Positions 49,141-58,381 of a stretch of DNA of 64,000 bases are shown here, piece by piece; within the stretch, counting starts at the first letter, position 1, and the number at the start of each line of letters is the position of its first letter. The position numbers were made by a program, and so were the translations under genes. Source of the stretch: an uncultured Bacteroidales bacterium (GTDB lineage: Bacteria > Bacteroidota > Bacteroidia > Bacteroidales > UBA932); NCBI GenBank assembly GCA_944322715.1, contig CALUPT010000004.1:1-64000 (forward strand). The letters run 5' to 3'. Below the pieces are notes generated by a model, which worked only from the letters and a program-made list of their open reading frames with translations, ran no database searches and was not told the origin of the DNA.

Positions 49141-49722
49141 ATGGGATCTGATGTAAATCATAGTCTTACCGGTAAGGAAGCGGACGGACCGGAGAGGGAA
49201 AGGGAACTTATATCGTCCCTGAAAGCAGGGGATATGAAGGCTTACCGTATCCTGTTTGCCCGTTACTATCCCAAGTTCCTGCATTTTGCGACGATCATGG
49301 TCGGGGGGGGTATAGATGACGCCAAGGACATAATGCAGGATGTCTTTGTCAAGATCTGGCGATACCGCGACAGGCTTGACGAAACCCTTTCTCTCTACAA
49401 CTACATATATGTACTGACAAAACGCGAGGTCCTGAATCATCTCAGGAGCAGACATGTCCCGGACTCCCTTCCGGAGGATGACGGCATCCTTTCCGAAGAG
49501 TCTGTGGACAGGACCGTATCCGGAAACGAGATGGCGGCCATTGTGAACGGCATAGTGCGGGAGATGCCCCAGCCCAAGCGGAAAATATTCCTTATGTCGC
49601 GTTTCAACGGGCTGCCTGTCAAAGAAATAGCAAAAGCGCTGAACCTTTCCACAAGGGCGGTCAACTATCATATCGAGACCGCTCTGAAATTTCTGAGAGA
49701 GAGGCTTTCCATACTCGGATGA
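49141..49722 (+). CDS. ECF RNA polymerase sigma factor (SusCD-linked type)
   Basis: Sigma-70 region 2 spans about 25-95 (AYRILFARYYPKFLHFAT, then DAKDIMQDVFVKIWRYRD) and region 4 about 130-190 (MPQPKRKIFLMSRFNGLPVKEIA, seen as shorter blocks, and the helix-turn-helix LNLSTRAVNYHIETALKFL). This is the Bacteroidetes ECF family paired with FecR anti-sigma and SusC. A run of eight G (49313-49320) encodes Gly-Gly-Gly in region 2 and could slip to inactivate the factor. The anti-sigma follows 76 bases downstream across a stable hairpin. Confidence 0.93.
   Translation: MGSDVNHSLTGKEADGPERERELISSLKAGDMKAYRILFARYYPKFLHFATIMVGGGIDDAKDIMQDVFVKIWRYRDRLDETLSLYNYIYVLTKREVLNHLRSRHVPDSLPEDDGILSEESVDRTVSGNEMAAIVNGIVREMPQPKRKIFLMSRFNGLPVKEIAKALNLSTRAVNYHIETALKFLRERLSILG
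49313..49320 (+). repeat. G8 homopolymer in the ECF sigma gene
   Basis: Eight consecutive G bases, the longest G run noticed in the window, at codons 58-60 of the sigma gene. A gain or loss of one G would frameshift the protein before region 4. Confidence 0.8.
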
Positions 49723-49737
49723 AAAGTTTTTATAAAA

Positions 49738-49769
49738 AAAGCGGGAATGTATTTGCCGATTCCTGCTTT
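49738..49769 (-). terminator. Hairpin between sigma and anti-sigma genes, terminator-like on minus
   Basis: AAAGCGGGAAT (49738-49748) pairs with ATTCCTGCTTT (49759-49769) over 11 positions with one G-U pair. On the minus strand a run of T and then AAAA follows, giving a good terminator shape. On the plus strand the tail is poor. It might stop antisense transcripts or attenuate anti-sigma expression. Confidence 0.4.
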
Positions 49770-49798
49770 CATTGTGTTCTATATAATGTAAGTCAGTT

Positions 49799-50740
49799 AT
49801 GAAAAGTAAAACTACAGACCACAGGGCGGATTTCCACCGCTGGCTGCTCGAAAATTCCGAAAGGAATCCCGGGGCGGATAAGACGCTGAGGGAAATTCTG
49901 GACAACGTGCAGCCGGCTTCTGATGATGCCCTGATTGCAGCGGAAGCCTACGATGACTTCCGCCGTGAAGTGGAGAAAACGGAAAGAAGACCATCCGTCA
50001 GGAGAATCGCGGGATGGGTCCAGCGGATCGCCGCAATCCTTGCCGTTCCTCTTGCCGCGGCCCTGACCTATGCCCTGCTTGCGGACAGACAGCCGGAATG
50101 GAAGGAGGTCTATACCATGACAGGGGAGACGAGGACGGTCGTGCTGCCTGACAGTTCGGTCCTGAAACTCGCTCCGCAGAGCAAGCTCGTCTATCCGGAG
50201 AGTTTCGGCAGGGGTGAAAGGCACGTCTTCCTGACAGGGGAGGTTTATGCGGACATTGCTCACGACAGGAAATGCCCGTTCAGGATATCATCCGGAGACA
50301 TGGAGGTCAAGGTGCTCGGAACCCGGTTCAACATCAATGCATATATCGAGAATACAGAATGCGAGGTGGCTTTGGTCGAAGGCTCGGTGCAGGTGCAGGC
50401 AAAAGGGCGGGATGGGGCAGTGACTCTCAGTCCGGGGGAAATCGCGATATACGACAGGCAGACGGGGCAACTTGCCCGCAAGACGTTCATCCCCGAATAT
50501 TACATGTCGGTGGAGGAGCAGAACGGCTGCCAGTTCGTCAACATGAGGTTCACTGACATTGCCGCCAGCCTGGAAAGAAGATTCGGGGTGAAGATATTCA
50601 TTGCGGATGACCGTATCGCACAGCAGCGTTTCTACGCCTCGTTCATAAACGGTGAAGGGGTGGATGAAATCCTCGCGATACTCAATATGGAAGCCCGGTT
50701 CAGGATAAGCAGGAGCGGCAACACCATACTGATCGAGTGA
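49799..50740 (+). CDS. FecR-like anti-sigma factor
   Basis: A cytoplasmic N-terminal anti-sigma segment (1-70), one membrane helix (about 76-95: RIAAILAVPLAAALTYALLA), a periplasmic FecR domain (about 103-200: TRTVVLPDSSVLKLAPQSKLVYP, shown in part), and a C-terminal DUF4974-type domain (about 245-312: FTDIAASLERRFGVKIFIAD in part). It holds the ECF sigma inactive until a signal from the SusC STN domain arrives. Standard order sigma, anti-sigma, SusC supports this. Confidence 0.92.
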   Translation: MKSKTTDHRADFHRWLLENSERNPGADKTLREILDNVQPASDDALIAAEAYDDFRREVEKTERRPSVRRIAGWVQRIAAILAVPLAAALTYALLADRQPEWKEVYTMTGETRTVVLPDSSVLKLAPQSKLVYPESFGRGERHVFLTGEVYADIAHDRKCPFRISSGDMEVKVLGTRFNINAYIENTECEVALVEGSVQVQAKGRDGAVTLSPGEIAIYDRQTGQLARKTFIPEYYMSVEEQNGCQFVNMRFTDIAASLERRFGVKIFIADDRIAQQRFYASFINGEGVDEILAILNMEARFRISRSGNTILIE

Positions 50741-50789
50741 CGGAACCTGACGGCAGACGGGAAAGACACAATCAACTGACACATTATAT

Positions 50790-53700
50790 ATGAAAACTAA
50801 TGACCTTGTTCCCCTGATGAGACGGATCATCCTGTTCTGTTTCTCATTGGCGGTGCCGCTGGCAGTCAGCGGGCAGACGATCACGATGAATGTCGAGGAT
50901 GAGTCCAGGCAGAACGTGATCATGAAGATCCAGCAGGATTACGGCTACTCGGTGGCCTTCAATTCCTCGGATGTGGATCTTGACATTCCGGTTACCATCA
51001 ATGTTGCCGATGAACCGGTCGAAAAAGTCATGGAGATGATTTTCTCCGGTGAAAATATCTCCTGCCGTGTTTCCGGAAAGACCATTGTCATTTCGAGGGC
51101 CGGTCTGCAGGCCCGGGATTCGGTCATTACGGTGACGGGAAAGATCACTGATGACAAGAACGTTCCCGTAATCGGAGCCGCCGTAATGCTCAAGGGAGAC
51201 AGCTCCACCGGATCGATTTCCGATCTGGATGGCCGCTATTCCATCAGAGTCCCGTCACAGTCGGTACTGGTATTCACATCTCTCGGCTACATATCCCGGG
51301 AAATCAGGGTCGATGGCAGAAGTGTGCTCGATGTTACCATGCCTTTGGATGCGGAAAAGCTGGATGAGGCGATTGTGGTCGGCTACGGAACCGCCTCGAA
51401 GCGGCTTGTCAGTTCTTCGATTGCATCAGTCAGGATGGATGATATCGATGCCGGCGCCGAGATCGACCCTATCAAGGCTCTGCAGGGCAGGGTCACGGGT
51501 ATCAGCATCTCCAATACATCTGGACGGCCTGGTTCCGCTCCCAACGTCATAATAAGGGGTGTCAGCTCCATATCCGGAAACTCATCCCCGCTTTATGTCG
51601 TGGATGGCATCCCGTCCGAAAGTTACCCTAACATCAATTCCGCCGATATAGAAAGCATTGAAGTCCTGAAGGATGCCTCGGCGACGGCAATCTACGGTTC
51701 AAGGGCCAACTCCGGAGTCGTGCTCATCACGACCAAGTCAGGATACAGCGGCAAGACAACTGTGGATGTCGAGGGTTATTACGGTTTCGCCTCGATAGCC
51801 AAGGATATCCCTATGGCAAATACGGCCGAGTATATCAATGTGATGCAGACCGCCATCGACAACTACAATGTCCAGATGGGCGCAGCCGAGACCCTGTACA
51901 TTCCGGACCGGATAGAAGAATACGACTGGATAGCGGGCGTGTCCCGCAAACTTGCCCTGAGAGGAGGGGCATCAGCCAGCATACAGGGAGGAAACGAGAA
52001 GACCAAGTTCTATGTGTCCCTCGGCGCGGAACAGCAGCAGGGGTATCTCAACAAGACTTCGTTCAACCTGTATACAGGAAGGGCCAAATTCTCCCACCAG
52101 ATCTTCAAATGGTTGGGTCTGAACCTCAATCTCGCTGGGTCCTACGCGCGCTACAACATGGTGGAGGAGACGGACGGGTCCCTGAAGATACTGCGTGCTG
52201 CACGAGAGGAACAGCCGTGGTACGGACCGTACATGGATACCGAAAGCGGATACAGGGTCATGACCACCAACGGATTGGTAAGGCACAATCCGGTGATGAT
52301 GATCAACGAGGAAGACTACTGGAACGACAGATACCAGATACAGGGGACTCTCGGTTTCAATGTCGATATCGTCAAGGGATTGAAGTGGACCCCGTCGATA
52401 AGTGCCTACACGACCTACGACAAGACCGTGAAGAAACTTACGGAGAACCATACCGACAGGGCTTTCAAGGATGGCTGGCATGCATTGAGCGAACAGAAGG
52501 ACAACACTCTGAGGTATGTGATAGACAACATCCTTTCCTACGAGGGCAAGAGCGGCGGATTCATGTATTCGGCGATGATAGGACATTCGTTCGAGAAATA
52601 CGAGAGCGAGCCTTTCGGGGCAGCCAGCGACAACTACGCCAACAGCGCATTCCCTTCTTCGAGTTTCGGACTCATCACTTCCGGAAACAATATCTATCCG
52701 GGCAACATAGGTTATGATGCATACGCTCTCGAATCGTATTTCTTCAGGGCTATGGTGAACTGGAAGGACCGCTATATCGTCAATTTCTCATTCCGTTCGG
52801 ATGGCTCATCCCGTTTCCCGAAAAACAGCCGCTACGGATATTTCCCTGCAGGTTCGTTCGCATGGATCATAACGAATGAGGAATTCATGCCGAAAAGCGA
52901 TGTGCTGACCGAGCTCAAGCTGCGTCTCAGTGCAGGCCAGACAGGAAGCATGGCGGGCATCAGCAACTGGGCCGCAATGACCCTTGTCTCTGCCGGCACC
53001 CCATACAACGGAGAATCCGGCATGAGGCTTACCCAGACTGCCCAGAACGTGGAATGGGAGAAATCCACCAAATACAATGCAGGTATAGATGCCGAATTAT
53101 GGAGCGGCAGGATGACCGTCAACCTCGATGCCTATTATTCCCGGACCGATGACCTGCTCTACAACAAGCCGGTCGTATCGACCACCGGTTTCACAAGCAT
53201 GGCAAGCAATATCGGCTCTCTCTACAATGCCGGTTTCGAGTTGAATCTCGGCGGAAGGGTAATAGACAGGGAATTCAAGTGGGATCTCTCCGCCAACGTT
53301 TCATGGAGCAGGAATGAACTGACATCCCTTCTCGATGAGACGGACAAGATCATAGTGGGTACTTCAACCCTGTACGGAGGAAACAAGCATGCGCTTATAA
53401 TCGGCCAGCCGATATCGACCTGGTATATGCTCAGGATGGACGGGATTTACCAGACGGATGCAGAAGTGCCGAAGAAACTCTATGACAAGGGAGTCAGGGC
53501 CGGAGATGTCAGGTATCATGACCTGAACGGAGATGGTGATGTGACGGATGATGACCGCATGATATGCGGCAAGGCGACCCCGGATGTTTTCGGAGGACTG
53601 AACTCCACCATGACATGGAAAGGCCTGGAACTGAACATTTTCTGCCAGTATGCCATCGGCGGGCAGGTGTTTGCCGGCTGGAAAGGCTGCGGACAGGAGG

Positions 53701-54167
53701 GAACGGAGCATCTCGGACTTTCTTCCGGTACCGTTACCAATGATGACGGCTCGACATCGCTGCAGTTCTTCAATGTCAGCAGGGATGCGGCCCTCAACTA
53801 CTGGAAAGGTCCCGGCACATCCAATACCATTCCGAGACCTCTGTACAGCAACAACGATGTCCACACGGGGTGGAGTCCCGACTACAATATCCTGACATCC
53901 TCCCGTTATCTGGAAGATGCGTCGTATTTCAAGATAAAGACGATTACTCTCGGATACAACCTGCCGGACAAATGGATGAGAAAAATCGGAGTGGATGGCA
54001 TTAAGGTCTATTTCACTGTAGACAATGCCTTCACTTTCACCCGGTATTCCGGATACGACCCGGAAGTGTCGATATCCAGTGCCCCGGCTTCGGCCGACTA
54101 CGGATATGATTTCGGCTACCAGCCTGCACTCAGGTCGTTCCTTTTCGGAGTCAAGTTCCGGTTCTGA
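50790..54167 (+). CDS. SusC/RagA-type TonB-dependent outer-membrane transporter with STN domain
   Basis: Imports glycan or oligosaccharide fragments across the outer membrane with SusD as a lid. Signal peptide to about residue 29, STN domain (about 38-103: VIMKIQQDYGYSVAFNSSDV), CarboxypepD-like domain (about 113-198), plug with the SusC signatures ALQGRVTGISI, NVIIRG and SPLYVVDGIP, ASATAIYGSRANSGVVLITTKSG (split), then the barrel ending in SFLFGVKFRF. The STN domain should contact the FecR-like anti-sigma and signal substrate transport. Length 1125 is typical. SusD follows after 11 bases. Confidence 0.96.
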   Translation: MKTNDLVPLMRRIILFCFSLAVPLAVSGQTITMNVEDESRQNVIMKIQQDYGYSVAFNSSDVDLDIPVTINVADEPVEKVMEMIFSGENISCRVSGKTIVISRAGLQARDSVITVTGKITDDKNVPVIGAAVMLKGDSSTGSISDLDGRYSIRVPSQSVLVFTSLGYISREIRVDGRSVLDVTMPLDAEKLDEAIVVGYGTASKRLVSSSIASVRMDDIDAGAEIDPIKALQGRVTGISISNTSGRPGSAPNVIIRGVSSISGNSSPLYVVDGIPSESYPNINSADIESIEVLKDASATAIYGSRANSGVVLITTKSGYSGKTTVDVEGYYGFASIAKDIPMANTAEYINVMQTAIDNYNVQMGAAETLYIPDRIEEYDWIAGVSRKLALRGGASASIQGGNEKTKFYVSLGAEQQQGYLNKTSFNLYTGRAKFSHQIFKWLGLNLNLAGSYARYNMVEETDGSLKILRAAREEQPWYGPYMDTESGYRVMTTNGLVRHNPVMMINEEDYWNDRYQIQGTLGFNVDIVKGLKWTPSISAYTTYDKTVKKLTENHTDRAFKDGWHALSEQKDNTLRYVIDNILSYEGKSGGFMYSAMIGHSFEKYESEPFGAASDNYANSAFPSSSFGLITSGNNIYPGNIGYDAYALESYFFRAMVNWKDRYIVNFSFRSDGSSRFPKNSRYGYFPAGSFAWIITNEEFMPKSDVLTELKLRLSAGQTGSMAGISNWAAMTLVSAGTPYNGESGMRLTQTAQNVEWEKSTKYNAGIDAELWSGRMTVNLDAYYSRTDDLLYNKPVVSTTGFTSMASNIGSLYNAGFELNLGGRVIDREFKWDLSANVSWSRNELTSLLDETDKIIVGTSTLYGGNKHALIIGQPISTWYMLRMDGIYQTDAEVPKKLYDKGVRAGDVRYHDLNGDGDVTDDDRMICGKATPDVFGGLNSTMTWKGLELNIFCQYAIGGQVFAGWKGCGQEGTEHLGLSSGTVTNDDGSTSLQFFNVSRDAALNYWKGPGTSNTIPRPLYSNNDVHTGWSPDYNILTSSRYLEDASYFKIKTITLGYNLPDKWMRKIGVDGIKVYFTVDNAFTFTRYSGYDPEVSISSAPASADYGYDFGYQPALRSFLFGVKFRF

Positions 54168-54178
54168 CATACGGATTC

Positions 54179-55630
54179 ATGAAAATCAATAAAGCGTATA
54201 CTGCAATGAAAAGACATATACAGATATTTGCGGCTGTCCTTGCGATGATGTCTGCGGCGGGCTGTTCAGGAATGCTGGATGACATTGCGCCGAGACATGC
54301 GATCTCATCGGACAAGCTGAGCGACTCCGATCTTAACCAGCTCACCAACGGAATGCTCAACATGATGGAGTCATACACCAGGGACCTGTGGTTCACGGGA
54401 GACTACCTCGGCGAGAATTTCAAGGGCGGTCCGGGAGCTGTCCCGAGGACCGACTGGTCGAGCGATCTGGCCCAGTCCACATCCGCCCTTGCCGAGACGG
54501 AGTGGAACGCCTCCTTCACCAAGCTGCTCTATGCCAACGAACTGATCGCGGCTGCGCAGAAATCGGCCAACCAAGGGTCCGAGACTGTCACGGATGCCTA
54601 CGGCACAGGTTATTTCTGCAGGGCGTTCATATATCTCAACCTTGCGGAAAGGTACGGCAATGTACCGATAATAAAGGGTACGACAAACGATGTCATCGCC
54701 ATTTCTCCGGAGAGCGATGTATGGCAGTTCGTACTTGACAACTGCACGGATGCCATTGCCAATCTGAGGTCATACTATGACAGATACTATCCATCCAAGG
54801 AGGCCGCCTATCTGCTATACGCCAAGGCCAATCTGTGGATTGCCGCCATCGCGGACAGAAGCGGAGGCTCCTATCTCGGCAAACAGGCATCGGATTACCG
54901 CTCGGTTGCGGCGGACTATGCCGGACGGGTCATAGGAAACACAGGTTTCTCCATGAGTTCCACTTCAGAGGATTTCGCCGGCATGTTCATCAACGGGACC
55001 CAGAATCCCGAGATCGTATTCGCCCTTGCCAACAACCGTCCGACGGCATTCATCCGCCTGTTCGAACAGATCAACGATACCGATGGCTCGTTCAACTACA
55101 GCCCGGCGGATGACATGTATTCGGGACTGTTCGGAGATGACGGATACCGCACCGGAGACATCAGGAAGAATCCGACATTCTCCTCGACGGATGCAAGCCG
55201 CACGATAAAATTACCCAACGGCAGGGACGGGCAGTTCATAACGAACCCGGACGCACAGACATCTCCGATGATGGTCTTCCGTCTTGCCGATGCCTATCTT
55301 TTGAAGGCAGAGGCCGAAGGCGCGGCGACAGGCCTGGCTACCATGGAGGAATTTATGGAAAAGCGGTACGCATCGGTCTCTCTGCCGGCATCCATGACAG
55401 ATGAGGAATTCCGCACGCTCCTGCTGGATGAGAACAACCGCGAGTTCTATGCGGAAGGCCGCAGATGGTTCGACATCAAACGGCTCTACCTGTCGGATGT
55501 TTCGACCGCAAAGCCTTTCAAGGGCGGTTTCAACGACTGGGCCGAGGAACATTCCTTCCTCTGGCCCGTGCCGCAGAACCAGATCGACATAGCGGGGGAG
55601 ACGGCATATCCGCAGAATCCAGAATATTGA
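54179..55630 (+). CDS. SusD/RagB-type surface glycan-binding lipoprotein
   Basis: Partner of the SusC protein. Signal peptide with lipobox SAAGC (Cys 29), then a SusD-type alpha-helical fold with TPR-like helices (for example YGTGYFCRAFIYLNLAERYGNVP split) and the C-terminal RagB/SusD domain (about 300-483: RLADAYLLKAEAEG, NREFYAEGRRWFDIKRL, and PVPQNQIDI). Met-10 (54206) would start at the usual signal-peptide length and may be the true start. Its ligand specificity cannot be read from sequence. Confidence 0.95.
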   Translation: MKINKAYTAMKRHIQIFAAVLAMMSAAGCSGMLDDIAPRHAISSDKLSDSDLNQLTNGMLNMMESYTRDLWFTGDYLGENFKGGPGAVPRTDWSSDLAQSTSALAETEWNASFTKLLYANELIAAAQKSANQGSETVTDAYGTGYFCRAFIYLNLAERYGNVPIIKGTTNDVIAISPESDVWQFVLDNCTDAIANLRSYYDRYYPSKEAAYLLYAKANLWIAAIADRSGGSYLGKQASDYRSVAADYAGRVIGNTGFSMSSTSEDFAGMFINGTQNPEIVFALANNRPTAFIRLFEQINDTDGSFNYSPADDMYSGLFGDDGYRTGDIRKNPTFSSTDASRTIKLPNGRDGQFITNPDAQTSPMMVFRLADAYLLKAEAEGAATGLATMEEFMEKRYASVSLPASMTDEEFRTLLLDENNREFYAEGRRWFDIKRLYLSDVSTAKPFKGGFNDWAEEHSFLWPVPQNQIDIAGETAYPQNPEY

Positions 55631-55663
55631 TGACACATGATTGATACACCAAACTTTTCTGAT

Positions 55664-57331
55664 ATGAAGAAGTCTTTGATTTTAGTTGCAGGTCTTGCTG
55701 CATTGCTGTTATCCGGCTGCAGTAAAGACAACGGTTCCGCTACACTTATTGCGGACTTTACGATGACTCCGAATCCTGCTTCGGCAGGCCAGGAGGTAAC
55801 ATTTACCCCTTCCATTACGGGAGGCGAGGCACCTTACACCTATTCCTGGAGTGCCGTGGCCCGGGGATCGCAGGAACCGCTTTTCACCTCTTCCGATGAA
55901 ACCTGCTCCCATACATTCGAGTCCAACGGAACCTACAGCGTGACTTTCACCGTGACCGATGCGGCCGGCGCAAGCGTCCAGAGACAGAAGAACCTCGTGG
56001 TCAATCCTGCAGCTGTAGCACAGACAGGCGAACTGACTCTCAAATGGGTGGTGTCTATGGGCGGATATGTCTCAGGCTCGGCGCCTGCCGTATATGAAGG
56101 AGGAAACATTGTATATGCCGTATGCGGAAAGCCGGACAACAACCTGTATGCGATCAATGCAGATGATGGAACCGTAAAATGGAAAAAACAGCTTGTTTCC
56201 GATACCGAATCCTCTGTCAAGGGTATTCCGAGCATCGATACCGATGGCAATGTATATATTCTGGGAGGCGACCAGAACAGCACTGCCGTGTTCGTCTCAT
56301 ATTCTCCGGATGGCAACCAGAGATGGTCCTTTGATGAATGGTGGGCGGCAAACAATGTGACACCGGCACCGTCTGTCCAGAGTGTCATACCTGCTATCGC
56401 TGGGGAGTTCGTATATATCGGCAATACAGGTACGAGCGGAACCATTTTCTCTGTGGACAGGACCACAGGGGATAAAGTCAACCAGTGCAAGAATGCTGAC
56501 GGCGGCGGACCTGCCGGAGGAGCCAGGAACGGCGTGGCGATATCCAATGATGGAGTGCTCAGCTGGTTCGGCGGGATATACCAGCTGTTCGGCCTTAGTC
56601 AGAAAGCAATGAACGAGGAAGGCGATGGAGTGGTCCCTCTCTGGTCGAAAATGTCCGAGTGGGGAAATGCTTCGATGAATGCTGTCGGAGGAATAGCCGT
56701 AGCGACTGTCGGCGGAAAGTCCTGCGTATGCGGCCTTTATCCTCAGAATGGCGGCACGGTACTCTATGCCGCCGAATGCAAGACAGGAAATGAAGTGGTA
56801 AGGTACACAATACCTGATACCGGCGAGCAGGATGGCGGCGGCGTGTCCGTAACGGAAGATGGGTATCTTGTGGCAGGATTGAACTACACTCTCGGACAGG
56901 ACAACGGCGGCATACTTGTCTATGACCCTCAAAACAATAAGGAAGTGGCCCGTTACAAGGTCCAGGAAAAGGTGGCGGGAACGCCGGCAATCGATGCGGC
57001 CGGAAACATACATTTCGCTACTGAAGAAGGCAGCTACTATATCGTAAAGCTCGATGGCGATGATTTCGAACTGCTGGTCAAAAGGGACATTGCAGGTCTC
57101 ATCACCTCGGATCAGAGATATTCTTCCGATTTCTCGAAGCTGACTGTGGCCAAGATGTGGAGTTCGCCGGTGATTGCCGATGATGGTACGGTCTATATCA
57201 GCTTTACCGATGACGCAGTAAGGACCATTGCGGGTACCGTTGCCATCGGTTATGAAGGCACTAAGGGACCATCCGACTCGGAATGGCCAATGCTCGGACA
57301 GAATGCGCAGCATACCAGTGTGCAGCCTTGA
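55664..57331 (+). CDS. PKD-domain plus PQQ-like beta-propeller lipoprotein
   Basis: Lipobox LLSGC (Cys 19). A PKD domain (about 25-112: DFTMTPNPASAGQEVTF, YTYSWSA, GTYSVTFTVTD) is joined to a PQQ-like beta-propeller (about 120-540) with repeats such as DDGTVKWKK, DGNVYILGG and AGNIHFA, closing with SEWPMLGQNAQHTS, the WPM closing strand of this type. Such proteins sit beside SusCD and probably bind glycan at the surface. The frame extends to 55637. The ATG at 55664 fits the lipoprotein signal. The propeller is related to that of the protein at 58382. Confidence 0.82.
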   Translation: MKKSLILVAGLAALLLSGCSKDNGSATLIADFTMTPNPASAGQEVTFTPSITGGEAPYTYSWSAVARGSQEPLFTSSDETCSHTFESNGTYSVTFTVTDAAGASVQRQKNLVVNPAAVAQTGELTLKWVVSMGGYVSGSAPAVYEGGNIVYAVCGKPDNNLYAINADDGTVKWKKQLVSDTESSVKGIPSIDTDGNVYILGGDQNSTAVFVSYSPDGNQRWSFDEWWAANNVTPAPSVQSVIPAIAGEFVYIGNTGTSGTIFSVDRTTGDKVNQCKNADGGGPAGGARNGVAISNDGVLSWFGGIYQLFGLSQKAMNEEGDGVVPLWSKMSEWGNASMNAVGGIAVATVGGKSCVCGLYPQNGGTVLYAAECKTGNEVVRYTIPDTGEQDGGGVSVTEDGYLVAGLNYTLGQDNGGILVYDPQNNKEVARYKVQEKVAGTPAIDAAGNIHFATEEGSYYIVKLDGDDFELLVKRDIAGLITSDQRYSSDFSKLTVAKMWSSPVIADDGTVYISFTDDAVRTIAGTVAIGYEGTKGPSDSEWPMLGQNAQHTSVQP

Positions 57332-57386
57332 CGCTGTCAATGGGAACGAATCGATTGAAGGATCTGATACATAAAAATTATTGAAT

Positions 57387-58370
57387 ATGAAGAAATTGCT
57401 TTTATTGCTGCCGGTCATCCTTTCGGCATTCCTGATGATTTCCTGCATGTCCTGCAGCAAGGACGGAGGAGACGGGACAGAGAACGGCGGCGAACTGATA
57501 ATCGAACCCCAGCCTGAAATGAATCTGCTCGACCTGTTCTATTCGCTCGTTGCGGAGCAGAAGGAGACAGGGACAAGGTCGAAGGTCTTTGTAGTGGCGC
57601 ACAGGGCGAATACATGGGAAGGTACACAGAAGAATGTGCCGGACAATTCGATACCTGCCATAGAACTTGCAATCAGGCACGGTGCGGATATGGTGGAACT
57701 GGATGTCAGGACGACAAAGGATGGAGTCTTCGTCATGACACATGACGCTGACATAGCCCATTTCACCAACGGTTCCGGCAACGTTGCCGACATGACCTAC
57801 GAGCAGATATGCCAGTACGACATGCAGAAAAACGGGGTTGTCTACAAAGATGCCGACGGCAACAGCATCAAGGTGCCTACGCTGGCACAGGCCCTGGCAG
57901 CCTGCAAGGACAGGATCTATGTCAATATCGACACGAAAGACATCAATGCCAGACTGCTTGTGGACGCAATCAAGGAAGCCGGAATGCGGGACCAGGTAAT
58001 GATATATACCGGAGACCGGAGTTTCGCCGAAAACTGTCAGAAAGCGGATATCAATGTAGCCGTACATCCGTATGTCTACTCTGCCGATGATGTCGACTCG
58101 TACAGGAAAGGCGGCATGACGGGGGCGGTGCTTTTCCAGTACGGCAATACCTGCATTTACGGAGACAATCCTGCTGATCCGGAAATCGGACGGAAAATCA
58201 GGGCAAAAGGATTCCTCTCATATACCAACCTGCTCGGACAGTATGACAATGCCATGCTGAACGGCGACTTCGGATATGTCCGTCAGTTCGTCGATTCCGA
58301 ATCCGATTTCGTACAGACCGACTATTGCGAGAAAGTCATTGAATACCTTGAACTTGTAGAGTTACGTTAA
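57387..58370 (+). CDS. Glycerophosphodiester phosphodiesterase, lipoprotein
   Basis: Lipobox LMISC (Cys 20), followed by a GDPD TIM-barrel (about 66-320). The conserved catalytic set is visible: His72-Arg73 (VVAHRAN), Glu104 and Asp106 (VELDVRTTKDG), and His119-Asp120 (THD). The enzyme hydrolyses glycerophosphodiesters to glycerol-3-phosphate plus an alcohol, with a divalent metal. Presence inside a SusCD operon is not what canonical polysaccharide loci show. The open frame begins with TTG at 57381, and the ATG at 57387 is preferred. The next gene starts 11 bases after the stop. Confidence 0.9.
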   Translation: MKKLLLLLPVILSAFLMISCMSCSKDGGDGTENGGELIIEPQPEMNLLDLFYSLVAEQKETGTRSKVFVVAHRANTWEGTQKNVPDNSIPAIELAIRHGADMVELDVRTTKDGVFVMTHDADIAHFTNGSGNVADMTYEQICQYDMQKNGVVYKDADGNSIKVPTLAQALAACKDRIYVNIDTKDINARLLVDAIKEAGMRDQVMIYTGDRSFAENCQKADINVAVHPYVYSADDVDSYRKGGMTGAVLFQYGNTCIYGDNPADPEIGRKIRAKGFLSYTNLLGQYDNAMLNGDFGYVRQFVDSESDFVQTDYCEKVIEYLELVELR

Positions 58371-58381
58371 AAATCCGGCTT

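Noticed and set aside
49015..49905. 296-codon minus-strand frame over the ECF sigma gene
   Set aside because: Antisense to a clear sigma factor; translation has no recognisable features.
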